This document shows, piece after piece, positions 8,755 to 17,551 of a stretch of DNA of 64,000 nucleotides; the first letter of the stretch is position 1; each line of letters starts with the position of its first letter. The stretch comes from Sphaerospermopsis kisseleviana NIES-73 (GTDB lineage: Bacteria; Cyanobacteriota; Cyanobacteriia; Cyanobacteriales; Nostocaceae). The notes below the pieces were generated by a model that was given only the letters and a program-made list of their open reading frames with translations, ran no database searches and was not told the origin of the DNA. The stretch lies in NCBI RefSeq assembly GCF_002368075.1, contig NZ_AP018314.1, forward strand, positions 16,552 to 80,551. The letters are read 5' to 3'. The translations under genes were made by a program, and so were the position numbers.

Positions 8755-9954
8755 ATGACTCATCCTTTCCCACCTCCACACATCCAACCTTTAGAAAGGT
8801 TACAACCAACTGATGGTTTACTGATTAATGCAGAACGTTGGAGTAAAGCTCATGAATATCATCGTCTGCGTCAAAATACCCACTATCAAAGTTTAAATCA
8901 ACCAGGAATTGTTTGTGGTTTAGGTGTGCGGCTAATTCCTGCACCCCGTCAATTTGAAGCTAAATATCGAGATGGACGTTGGGTACAAATTCAACCAGGA
9001 ATTGCTATTGATATGAATGGCAATTTGATAGTTGTACCTACATCTTATGATTTTCCTATTGATTTAGAAGTAGCTACTTCTGAACCGCTGATGATTTACT
9101 TAGTAGTCAGCTATGTAGATCCTAATGAATTACGGCGTGGACAGCAAAGAGATGTTGTCCAAGAAACCTATCGTATTGATCAAAGAAACTCTACACCAGA
9201 TGTTTCCGAAATAGAAATTTGTCGCATACTTTTAGAACCAGGACAAAATTCAATTATTCAGCCAGCGGATGCTTTTTATCCTGGTTATAATAATATTGAT
9301 TTACGTTATCGTCGTCATGCCCAGGCACGTCCTCAAGCCTTAGTGAAAATTGCACAAGTTTCTCATAGTGATGGTGAATATGCTCGCAATTTTTTCAACC
9401 TTGCTTACTTATTGCAATCCGTAGAACCTTTATACCCAAATTTGCGCGGTGCTGATGAACCTAGTGAGGTTTCCCTATCAGAAAATATCCAAGAATATGA
9501 TTTACTTTATCTTACAGGTAGAGAGTCACTATCTTTGAATAATGTTGAGTTGGAATCACTAAGAAATTATTTAAATTTAGGTGGCACATTGTTAATTGAT
9601 GCCCCTTTAGATGCTAATGCTTTAATTGAAAGTATCCAGGCCTTAGCACAACAATTAGAAAGTCCTTTAAGACCATTAACAGAGTTACGAAGAAGTCACC
9701 CTTTAAGGACAAAACCTTTCTTGTTTGCTGCTTTACCTATAATCAATCAACAGTTAATCCAATTATTTTTAGGTGGGGGAATAATTTTAATAGTTGGTGA
9801 TTTAGCATCTGCATGGGGAATAGATAGAGAATTTAATTTACCCCGGTTAACTATTCGCACAGCCCAGGAATTAGGAATTAATATACTTAACTATGCTTGT
9901 CAAAGAAGAAAGTTGATAGGTTTGCAACAAGAGGACAGTTCAGGAAAGTGGTAG
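8755..9954 (+). CDS. CIS-associated protein with DUF4159-like C-terminal domain
   Basis: The ATG at 8755 is preferred: the frame extends to a TTG at 8716, but the added codons come only from a heptamer repeat. The protein (399 residues from here) has a conserved N-terminal half (RLQPTDGLLINAERWSKAHE, YQSLNQPGIVCGLGV, WVQIQPGIAIDMNGN) resembling tail/baseplate peripheral proteins of cyanobacterial CIS. Its C-terminal half (YDLLYLTGRESL, LRNYLNLGGTLLID, RTAQELGINILNYA) resembles DUF4159, a class-I-glutamine-amidotransferase-like Rossmann fold. It is the last gene of the baseplate block. It could be one of the extra, lineage-specific baseplate components; the exact role is unknown. Confidence 0.6.
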   Translation: MTHPFPPPHIQPLERLQPTDGLLINAERWSKAHEYHRLRQNTHYQSLNQPGIVCGLGVRLIPAPRQFEAKYRDGRWVQIQPGIAIDMNGNLIVVPTSYDFPIDLEVATSEPLMIYLVVSYVDPNELRRGQQRDVVQETYRIDQRNSTPDVSEIEICRILLEPGQNSIIQPADAFYPGYNNIDLRYRRHAQARPQALVKIAQVSHSDGEYARNFFNLAYLLQSVEPLYPNLRGADEPSEVSLSENIQEYDLLYLTGRESLSLNNVELESLRNYLNLGGTLLIDAPLDANALIESIQALAQQLESPLRPLTELRRSHPLRTKPFLFAALPIINQQLIQLFLGGGIILIVGDLASAWGIDREFNLPRLTIRTAQELGINILNYACQRRKLIGLQQEDSSGKW

Positions 9955-10138
9955 TTTTGAGAGGGATCGATAGTATTTTGTATTCTGTTCCCTTTTCCCT
10001 AGTCTTCACAGATAACTTTTTGATGCCACCTCTACGTGGGAAGTAACAATGTGATAAAAGTTACGGAATACTACTTTTAAAACATCCTCTAAGACCAAAA
10101 AACTCTGCACCTCACCCTTTTTGGTAAATCCTACAAGT

Positions 10139-10161
10139 GGAACAGCCATCTTGCCTGTTCC
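10139..10161. repeat. 7-bp hairpin between convergent genes
   Basis: GGAACAG and CTGTTCC flank a 9-base loop in the gap between the convergent genes ending at 9954 and 10201. No T-tract follows on either strand, so it is not a clear terminator. It looks like a member of a dispersed hairpin repeat. The rest of the 246-base gap shows nothing else. Confidence 0.45.
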
Positions 10162-10200
10162 ATAATACTCCAGAATATTAGGATGTAACAGCTTATGAAA

Positions 10201-11481
10201 TCATTGATTTTGATTATTTTGTGTCACTACGCTAGTCCTGTTCTTCTGTACTTCTGTAATCAGTGATTCAAAATCACTATTATTATTACCACCTCTAGTC
10301 AATAAATCCCTAATTCTATTAGTGATAGAATCCAAATTTCTAGACATTAAACTACTTAGACTTTTCACAAGGTTTTTCAACTTCTCAAACATACTCAGTT
10401 CGACAGTTAAATATTCATTACCACGGGGATATACAACCTTGCCTTTTTCTGTCTCGTAATATTCACCTTCAGGCATCAACATTGATTTTAGCGGGTTTTC
10501 TTGCCTTGCCATGTCTACTTGGGGGGGTTTATTACTTAGGAATAAGACATCATAAATTTTGCCATTCCAACTAGCCCAATAATGATTTTGGAAGAACCAC
10601 CTCTTACCATGATCACAATTGCGTTTTCTGCCTTGGTAAACAGTTTCGTCCGCTTCACTTAAAAAGGGTTTCTTAATTTGTTCAATCGTCACATTTGGAA
10701 TACCAAAATATTCTTGCGCTACTGTTTGAAATGCTTCAGCTAAGGTTCTACAATCTCCTTCTCTTGTTCCTGTTAACAGAGTTGTCCCCTGTTTATAAGT
10801 CATTGTGTATTTAAATGATATGTTTTTGAAATTATTCAACAATTGTTCTAGGATTTTTTCCTGTGGTGAATTTTCATCTATGCCTTTAACTAATTCCTTC
10901 CCTACTACATGATTATTCAAAAACTGTTGTTTGGGATTAGCAGCGCTGTTATCTGCTGTTGCCACATTGCCAGCTTCATTTTGGCTAGTTGCAGTCTGTG
11001 AAGTTTGCTGTTTTTGGATGGTATCTTGATTAATTTGATTAACTACATTCGAGGCAACTGTATCTGCTTCTTGTTCATATTGGTCTCCTGGTTGACTAAT
11101 ATTTAACTTTGCCTGTACCAGTGATGGTGAACCAGAAGATGATATTTTTTCAGGATGACGAAAAGCTATTTGTCCCAGGTTGTGACCAAAACCATACCCT
11201 TGTTGAACGCGACTATATAACACATCATTCATTTTGGCTTGTAACAGGGTCAGTTGTGTTTGTCCTTCTGGGGTGATGGTGCCATGTTTAGCTTGCAGTT
11301 GTAATTTTGTCGCTTCTATTTGATTTTGTTGAAATTCTTGATTTTCAATGTCTGTTTGTGACAGGGTTTTATTTGTGTGCTGTTGAGTTTTGTTAGTAGA
11401 TGGGCGTGACTGAAACTGAGTTTCTTCTGACTGGGTAGCCAAGGAGTCAGCTTTTTTGGAAATTTGCAACCTTTGTTTCAT
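10201..11481 (-). CDS. Probable CIS cargo protein with transglutaminase-like domain
   Basis: The 426-residue protein has three parts. Residues 1-100 are Gln/Thr-rich. Residues ~99-150 carry the leader seen on cyanobacterial CIS-associated DUF4157 proteins (FGHNLGQIAFRHP, then LVQAKLNISQPGDQYEQEAD). The DUF4157 domain itself is absent. Residues ~215-320 hold a possible papain/transglutaminase-like core: EGDCRTLAEAF (Cys244), QNHYWASWNGKIYD (His300, Asp311), i.e. the Cys-His-Asp order and spacing of transglutaminase-like peptidases. The remainder is a charged helical tail. GAGG lies just upstream of the ATG. It lies downstream of the cap, ATPase and DUF4157 genes on the same strand. The effector role and the catalysis are inferences. 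Confidence 0.6.
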   Translation of the reverse strand: MKQRLQISKKADSLATQSEETQFQSRPSTNKTQQHTNKTLSQTDIENQEFQQNQIEATKLQLQAKHGTITPEGQTQLTLLQAKMNDVLYSRVQQGYGFGHNLGQIAFRHPEKISSSGSPSLVQAKLNISQPGDQYEQEADTVASNVVNQINQDTIQKQQTSQTATSQNEAGNVATADNSAANPKQQFLNNHVVGKELVKGIDENSPQEKILEQLLNNFKNISFKYTMTYKQGTTLLTGTREGDCRTLAEAFQTVAQEYFGIPNVTIEQIKKPFLSEADETVYQGRKRNCDHGKRWFFQNHYWASWNGKIYDVLFLSNKPPQVDMARQENPLKSMLMPEGEYYETEKGKVVYPRGNEYLTVELSMFEKLKNLVKSLSSLMSRNLDSITNRIRDLLTRGGNNNSDFESLITEVQKNRTSVVTQNNQNQ

Positions 11482-11663
11482 CGCTCACCTCACAGATTAA
11501 CAAAGTAATTCATAACAATATTATCTCACTTAGCTACAGGTGTGATAGTTTCGACTTTAGTCTAGTTTTTGGGGTTTAAGTGGAAGGGCAGGCGATCGCT
11601 TGATATTCAAGACAGTGGCTACAAGAGCGATCGCACCAATATGTTTAAGCTGTTGTCCAAGGC

Positions 11664-11771
11664 GATGAGCATACAATTTGTGATGAGTATGATTTACACA
11701 AGCATTTAGATTATATTCACTATAATCCAGTCAAGCATGGTTTGCTGTCTTGTCATCATTTGCGGGGATGA
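11664..11771 (+). pseudogene. Fragment of REP-associated tyrosine transposase (RAYT)
   Basis: The + strand encodes DEHTICDEYDLHKHLDYIHY followed by NPVKHGLLSC, then a stop at 11769. This matches the well-known IRDE-D-F-x-RHLDYIHYNPVKHG segment of Y1/REP-associated tyrosine transposases. No catalytic N-terminal region is present upstream and the C-terminal part is missing, so this is a remnant. It sits between the two cargo genes, four bases from the stop codon of the DUF4157 gene. The remaining gap (11482-11663) has HIP1-like GCGATCGC sites and nothing else recognisable. Confidence 0.7.
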
Positions 11772-11774
11772 TCC

Positions 11775-14700
11775 CTAATAGTCTGGAATAACCCCAGTAG
11801 CTCTGAGGATATCACCTAAAGTACCACCAGCAGCATGAGGAGTAGCAGAGCCTCCAATCAATACTATATATCCCTGAAGTAATCGCTGATAAGTTGCCTC
11901 AATATAATTCCTTCGTGCTTGTCGAGGTCCAATGCCTGCCTGTACCTGTTGCCACATAAACCCGTTGTATTCACGGTTTCCATCAGCCATCCACCGAATT
12001 GCTGCCTGTTGGCCAGTTTCAGTGCCTATAAGGCGCTCAAATAAGCTTGGAGCGCGTACTTGCATTAATTGAAATAAATAGGTTTCATCTGTAACAGCTT
12101 CGGCATAACCAGCCCAAAATAAACCTTCTCTCTTGATTAAAATAATATCTGTTCTTAATGGGCTACGTCTTGAGTATCGGTAAATACCATCATTAGCTTC
12201 GAGGAACTGTTGCCAAACATCTTGAGGAACCCAGCTTGGTCCTGATGGTGGTCTTGTCAGTGATTGATCAGAAAGTTCTTCAATTTGTTGCCTTACATGA
12301 GGACGCATTCGATCATAAAGCTCCGACCGAGCAGCAAAACGAGTCTGTGCCAATTCCCAATTCGTATCCCCAAGGTCCAGTTCTATGCCATCTTCACTAC
12401 GAACAAGTCCTGTACGAGGACGAAGTTCAGTGATAGTTGGATTGAATTGGTTGCCCCAAATGTATTGAACTACCTCTGGTCGAAAAGCAGGTCGATTAAA
12501 CACCAACCAAAGTCCATCTCTCGCAATAATCCTTAAACCTCCACTTTCTTCTGCAACTTCGGGGGATGAACTAGAAGATGTTCTAGCTCTTCTAGTTGTA
12601 CTTCTTCGCGAACGTGATGTTCTACTAGGTTCAGCTTGTGTTGGTAGCGGTTCAGCCACTTGAGAAGCTTCACCAGAAATTGATTCCTCTCCTCCGACAG
12701 GTGTAACTGAATCAGGTTCTCCTGCTAGGATTGCACGTTGACGATCAGTAGGGGCTACAGCATCTATATCTTGCTCTTCAAAGGTATCTTGTCTTCTTCT
12801 AGCTCGCTCCGCGTCAGCTTCGACAATACCTGGCTCACCAAATATCTCTACAGGGGGCAACCCAGCAATTGGATCATCCGGGTTATCTAAGTTATCACCT
12901 AGTGATACAAACTCCCAAGCACGCCGCAAACGTAACAACATAGGAGCATTTTCAGGAAGATATGGATTATTGAGGCGTTGCGCTCTTGCTTCTAGTTCTT
13001 GCCTTGAAAGCTGATCTAACTCTGGATCAGAACGCATCATTTGAGAACCAGCCTGTTCATAAAAGCCACTGGGGTCAAGTGCATAAGACCAAGATCCTTC
13101 TTGAACAGCAGGACTAGCTACCTGTTCACGTGTATGGAGTGCAGCTCCCTCTTCACTTTGTTCAGGACGAGATATATGTGCTATCTGTTCTTCATCTGAC
13201 AGCGCACTAAAGGCTTCATGGTGTTCATCCATCACAAAATGTTGCGTTGGTATGCCTCCATACTCGGCTACGATGCTTTCGACATAACTACGTTGCTGTG
13301 CAGGTTGGTTTCGCAGGGAAGCAGGAGCAGTTCCCTGTTCAATGAGGATTTCAACTGTTTCTTCAAGCGTCAGATTTTGTTCATCAAAAGGTAAGATTGC
13401 ATAGCCTTGATATCCGTGAGGAGCGCGAACTTGAGCCTGACCACCAAAAAATCTGCGTAATGCCTGCATAGTTTGTCGATCTTGACCTATTCTACAAGCA
13501 CGTATTTCAATCACGGTATTTTCATCGATCGCTTCACCAATTACTGCTGCGCGATTTCTTTGAAATCTACGATGTATTCCTTCACGAAACTCACTTTGTA
13601 AATCTCGCAAAGTTTCAGATGTTACTCGCTCTTCACTACCACTAAGTGGCGAAATTAAAAGTGAACCTTGTGTTGTTGCTGCTTCACCAGTTTCGGGATT
13701 TCCTTCTTCTTCCTCATCCGTAGGTGGTGCTAGGACTGCATGACTTATAAGTATTATCTCTCCAATATGTATATCCCTAGCTTGGCAATCCTCGTATAAT
13801 TGTGCGAACATCTGCTCAAGACTATTAGCTCTGAAGCTTCTATAGTCAGGGTAGTTAGCTTCAATAAAAGTACGTGCCGCTCTTCCATAGGCATCGCCAT
13901 TAGCAAAGAAGAAAACATAGTTTATTTCTTCTATTTCCTCTTGCGTGTCAATTGTGTGAGGATTATCATCGCGCTGAACAAGACTAGCAGTAGAAGTTTG
14001 CAATTGCATCTGTGTGAGGGTATGTTTATGCTTATCGCCGCTTTGCTGCACAACATGATTTAATTCATGCGCTGTCAACTCATTATTTCCTGGTGCTTTC
14101 CCTTCCCCAAAATAAACATCACTGCCATGAGTAAATGCCTGTGCGCCTAATTCCTTACTCATCTGCACTGCGGTATTATCTGTATGTACCCGCACACTAC
14201 TAAAATCTGCACCAAAACGGGGTTCCATGAAGTTCCGCACGGTATCACCTAGAGGACTTCCCCCTCCCTTACTGCTATTTAAGCGACTTTCAATACTATC
14301 CCCAGCTTCTAAACTGCCATTACTTGACCTTTGTAATAAAGGCTTAGTTTGTATTTTCCCTTCTTCCTCTTCACAATCTGTACATTTACGTTGTAATAAA
14401 TTCTCTCCGTGCTGTACAGAAGTGCTAACTTGATCGGGTATAGCCATCCGCATAATTCTATTAGCTACCCAGTCTGCTTCTTGTTCATAGGGATCGCCTG
14501 GTTCTCCTACTTTTAACTTTGCTTGAGGACGACGAAAAGAAATGCGACTGATATCGTGACTCAGAGGTTTTTCTTGGATAGTTAGTTGTTCTAAAGAACC
14601 CTGTTCAGCAGCTTGTACTTCTTGTTGTTCTGTGGATATATCAGCTGCTTTTTGAATGATATTATTTGTTGGTAAACCAAAGCCTCTTGTGGGATTGGCT

Positions 14701-14786
14701 AGAGTCGGGGTTGTGGATGAAATAAGCGAAGGTTGAGCAAAATTGGTTGCTGTTGTTTTCTTGCGGGCAAAGGTGCGATCGCTCAT
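11775..14786 (-). CDS. DUF4157 (eCIS core domain) cargo protein with caspase-like His/Cys region
   Basis: The start is set at 14786: the upstream GGAGGGAGGG acts as ribosome binding site for this ATG, so an ATG 12 bases further up is less likely. Numbering here counts from that longer form. The leader ISFRRPQAKLKVGEPGDPYE (~86-105) is shared with the neighbouring cargo protein. DUF4157 lies at ~184-255 with FGADFSSVRVHTD, AFTHGSDVYFGEG and the HELNH zinc-protease-like motif (244-248). Next, residues ~293-470 contain EIILISHAVLA (His353) and VIEIRACRIGQD (Cys435), resembling the SHG and QACRG catalytic motifs of caspase-fold peptidases. The remaining ~530 residues are unassigned. DUF4157 proteins are typical CIS-associated toxins/cargo; toxicity here is inference. 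Confidence 0.75.
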   Translation of the reverse strand: MSDRTFARKKTTATNFAQPSLISSTTPTLANPTRGFGLPTNNIIQKAADISTEQQEVQAAEQGSLEQLTIQEKPLSHDISRISFRRPQAKLKVGEPGDPYEQEADWVANRIMRMAIPDQVSTSVQHGENLLQRKCTDCEEEEGKIQTKPLLQRSSNGSLEAGDSIESRLNSSKGGGSPLGDTVRNFMEPRFGADFSSVRVHTDNTAVQMSKELGAQAFTHGSDVYFGEGKAPGNNELTAHELNHVVQQSGDKHKHTLTQMQLQTSTASLVQRDDNPHTIDTQEEIEEINYVFFFANGDAYGRAARTFIEANYPDYRSFRANSLEQMFAQLYEDCQARDIHIGEIILISHAVLAPPTDEEEEGNPETGEAATTQGSLLISPLSGSEERVTSETLRDLQSEFREGIHRRFQRNRAAVIGEAIDENTVIEIRACRIGQDRQTMQALRRFFGGQAQVRAPHGYQGYAILPFDEQNLTLEETVEILIEQGTAPASLRNQPAQQRSYVESIVAEYGGIPTQHFVMDEHHEAFSALSDEEQIAHISRPEQSEEGAALHTREQVASPAVQEGSWSYALDPSGFYEQAGSQMMRSDPELDQLSRQELEARAQRLNNPYLPENAPMLLRLRRAWEFVSLGDNLDNPDDPIAGLPPVEIFGEPGIVEADAERARRRQDTFEEQDIDAVAPTDRQRAILAGEPDSVTPVGGEESISGEASQVAEPLPTQAEPSRTSRSRRSTTRRARTSSSSSPEVAEESGGLRIIARDGLWLVFNRPAFRPEVVQYIWGNQFNPTITELRPRTGLVRSEDGIELDLGDTNWELAQTRFAARSELYDRMRPHVRQQIEELSDQSLTRPPSGPSWVPQDVWQQFLEANDGIYRYSRRSPLRTDIILIKREGLFWAGYAEAVTDETYLFQLMQVRAPSLFERLIGTETGQQAAIRWMADGNREYNGFMWQQVQAGIGPRQARRNYIEATYQRLLQGYIVLIGGSATPHAAGGTLGDILRATGVIPDY

Positions 14787-14882
14787 CCCTCCCTCCATTT
14801 ATCGCTGAGACGAAGCTGATGTTTTTAATTTTATGGTTTTTTAGATGGCGATCGCTTTCGACCTAAGTGTAATTTTCTCTCC

Positions 14883-16883
14883 TCAAACCCAACCACCAAT
14901 TTCTACCTCTGTTAAAGATTTCTCTAACTTAGCGTATTCTGTCCGCGCTGCTCGTAATAAATGTTTCATCTGCACTGGCTCACCCGCATCCGCAGCCAAA
15001 AAAGCTGCATTTAAGGCTATATTACGAATATTGCCCCCAGTCACACTTAACTGCGCTAATTTCTTGGCATCTAAATCATGAGTTGGTGTACTTTTTGGGT
15101 AAACCCGTCGCCAAATTTCCGCACGTTGCACTGCATCTGGAAAAGGAAATTGAATTGCAAACCGAATTCGTCTTTGAAAAGCTGTATCTAGAGAATTTTT
15201 CAGGTTTGTGGTTAGAATTGCTAACCCTGGATAACTTTCCATCCGTTGCAGCAAATAGCTAACTTCTATGTTGGCATGGCGATCATGGCTATCTTTAACT
15301 TCGCTACGTTTACCAAACAAAGCATCCGCTTCATCAAATAATAGGATCACTCCCCCTTCTTCTGCTGCATCAAATACCCGACGCAGATTTTTCTCAGTTT
15401 CACCAATATATTTACTCACTACGGATGATAAGTCAATGCGATATAAATCTAAGTGTAATTCATGAGCCAATACTTCCGCTGCTAGGGTTTTTCCTGTACC
15501 ACTACCCCCAAAAAATAAGGCACTAATCCCTAAACCGCGAGTATTTTTAGCTGCAAATCCCCAGGTTTGATATACTGTAGCTCGTTGACGGACGTGAGCC
15601 GCTATTTCTCTTAACATTTCGGATTGGGCTGGAGGTAATACTAAATCTTCCCATCTGGCACTGGGGGGAATACGCTGTGCTAGTTCATCTAACCGGGGGC
15701 GGGCTTGTTTGCGGCAAGCATCCCATAAAATCCTGCTGATATCTTTTTCTTGCTCCTGGGCTAATTTTCCGGACGCTTCTGCATAAGCAGCGCGAATGGT
15801 GGTAGGACTAAGGTTAAATTGTGCTACTAATTTTTTGACTTGTCCGTTTAATTGCGGTTCTAGATGGGATAGGGTTTTTTGCCAAAGTATGGTTTGTTCT
15901 TCGGTGGTGGGTTTGTGAACATCAAAACTGACTACTGGGCGTTGCTGTATTGCCATTCTTTCCCGACTTGTCACCAACACAAAACCATTGATCCGTTCTA
16001 GAAAACGTCCGATATGATGAGTGCGATCGCCTTCTGTAATGTCAACTTTATCACAGTCAATCAATAAAGCACTTTGACTGAGAATAGCCTCTCTTTCCCA
16101 CAACCGCAACAAAGTTTCCATCTCCATTGGAGCAGAAGGAATAACTTGAGCAGACATGATATGTATTGTCATTCCTAGCATTTTACAGACTGTGGCAGCG
16201 ATCGCTCGTTTGCTAGTAGGTTCAATGCCACATAACTGTAAAATTGGTAACTTTTCTTTTTGAGATGCTTGCATCCAGACGGCTGCTATTTGTTCGGCGA
16301 GTTGTTGCTGTGAAGCGACTAATTCTCCTGCCTCTGGTAAAGGTTCAACAATTCCCGCCAGTCTTTCATCCAGGTATTGTGTACCGATAAGATAGTGTAA
16401 AATTCTTTCATCAATTCGCAGAGGACTAAGAGTTAACGCTCTACCTTCACCTAACTCAATTAACCGCCAATATCGTAGTTTACTATCAGGGGCGATCGCA
16501 TCCCAATGGGAATTTGGTAATGTTGCTAAAGCTAAACCCAAAGTTGGATAAACTCGCTGTGGATCTCCTTGAGCTAAAGCACAGACAGCTGCAAAATCTC
16601 CATAAAACTCCATACAGGCGCACATCAGCAGTATATCCCTCTCAAAGCTAGTCAGACCAAACAATTTACATATCTGCTCTAGTGCTGGTGGTGCTGACAT
16701 TCCCGCCCTAGCAGCTTGTAACGCTTGTTCTCCCAACTGCTGTTGTTCTCTAGGTTCAGATGGCTGTGTTTTTTGAGCAGATGCTTCTATCGCACCACGC
16801 ACCATAGCCAAGGCTGATAATAAGTAAGATTCATTACCCTCATACCACTGTTGCCAATTGTGACTGATTTTTTTTGCCTTCAT
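14883..16883 (-). CDS. cis15: CIS AAA+ ATPase (Afp15/Cis15-like)
   Basis: The 666-residue protein has a helical N-terminal region, a degenerate first ATPase-like module (~190-330, with LCGIEPTSKRAIA in place of a P-loop) and a canonical AAA+ module. The latter has Walker A FGGSGTGKT (~458-466), Walker B VILLFDEADALFG (~512-524), sensor-1 ILTTNLKNSLD and arginine finger AFQRRIRFAIQFP. ATPases of this type are present in almost all CIS loci and are needed for assembly. The start overlaps the preceding cap gene by four bases (ATGA), indicating translational coupling. Confidence 0.9.
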   Translation of the reverse strand: MKAKKISHNWQQWYEGNESYLLSALAMVRGAIEASAQKTQPSEPREQQQLGEQALQAARAGMSAPPALEQICKLFGLTSFERDILLMCACMEFYGDFAAVCALAQGDPQRVYPTLGLALATLPNSHWDAIAPDSKLRYWRLIELGEGRALTLSPLRIDERILHYLIGTQYLDERLAGIVEPLPEAGELVASQQQLAEQIAAVWMQASQKEKLPILQLCGIEPTSKRAIAATVCKMLGMTIHIMSAQVIPSAPMEMETLLRLWEREAILSQSALLIDCDKVDITEGDRTHHIGRFLERINGFVLVTSRERMAIQQRPVVSFDVHKPTTEEQTILWQKTLSHLEPQLNGQVKKLVAQFNLSPTTIRAAYAEASGKLAQEQEKDISRILWDACRKQARPRLDELAQRIPPSARWEDLVLPPAQSEMLREIAAHVRQRATVYQTWGFAAKNTRGLGISALFFGGSGTGKTLAAEVLAHELHLDLYRIDLSSVVSKYIGETEKNLRRVFDAAEEGGVILLFDEADALFGKRSEVKDSHDRHANIEVSYLLQRMESYPGLAILTTNLKNSLDTAFQRRIRFAIQFPFPDAVQRAEIWRRVYPKSTPTHDLDAKKLAQLSVTGGNIRNIALNAAFLAADAGEPVQMKHLLRAARTEYAKLEKSLTEVEIGGWV

Positions 16884-17551
16884 TGCACAGCCTCAGATTG
16901 ATTTACGTTACTGCTCTCAATTAATACCATCGAAGCTTGATAACTAATTGACGGTCGATAGTGGGTTTGTAAAGCTGACCATATCTTAGAACTGTCTTCC
17001 ATATTCAAAAATTCAGGAGAAAGTTTAATCTGTCCCAGTTGTTCCACTAACTCAGATACAGATACCCCCGCCAAAGCTTGAGAAATCAGACTTGTGGTGT
17101 TACTTGTAGCGGCAGTTTTTAAAGCATTTGCAATCAATTCCGAGGAAATAACAGTTGTTCTGTGTAATAATTGCATCGCATAACCCAGTAGCAATTCTGC
17201 CTGAAAATCCTTAGCACCATAAGCGGTTAATAGGTAGTGTAAGTTTAAAGCCAGTGGTGGATTTACAGAACGCGGACTTTTATTTATACTATTGATACTA
17301 TTAATGCTGGAGTGTTTAGTACGAAATTCCTGAGATATCCAATCAACATTGCGATTCTGGGTAACTTGATAAAGAAACAAATTGAGTTGCGCCCGCTCAT
17401 CACTTCCCACTTTAATTAAATCCGGTGGTATGGCAGTAACCAGCACATCACCAACACTAGCAGTAATTGAATCACTGACTAGCCCGTTTTCCAGTAAGTC
17501 TTTCAGCACTGCGGTGACAGCAACTATAGAGAGCGCGTTACTCATCATCAT
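16880..17551 (-). CDS. cis16: DUF4255 tail-terminator/cap protein (Pvc16/Afp16-like, Cis16)
   Basis: The 223-residue protein fits DUF4255 (Pvc16 N-terminal family): MSNALSIVAVTAVLKDLLE near the N-terminus, then ITASVGDVLVTAIPPDLI, LNLFLYQVTQNRNVDW, LALNLHYLLTAYG and LLGYAMQLLH. These proteins cap the tube/sheath distal to the baseplate. It is the first gene of the minus-strand block, so the promoter for cap, ATPase and both cargo genes should lie in the 17.55-18.9 kb gap shared with the divergent kinase gene. Confidence 0.88.
   Translation of the reverse strand: MMMSNALSIVAVTAVLKDLLENGLVSDSITASVGDVLVTAIPPDLIKVGSDERAQLNLFLYQVTQNRNVDWISQEFRTKHSSINSINSINKSPRSVNPPLALNLHYLLTAYGAKDFQAELLLGYAMQLLHRTTVISSELIANALKTAATSNTTSLISQALAGVSVSELVEQLGQIKLSPEFLNMEDSSKIWSALQTHYRPSISYQASMVLIESSNVNQSEAVQ

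Noticed and set aside
10139-10161. Intrinsic terminator
   Set aside because: Stem of only 7 bp and no T-run on either strand; listed as a repeat hairpin.
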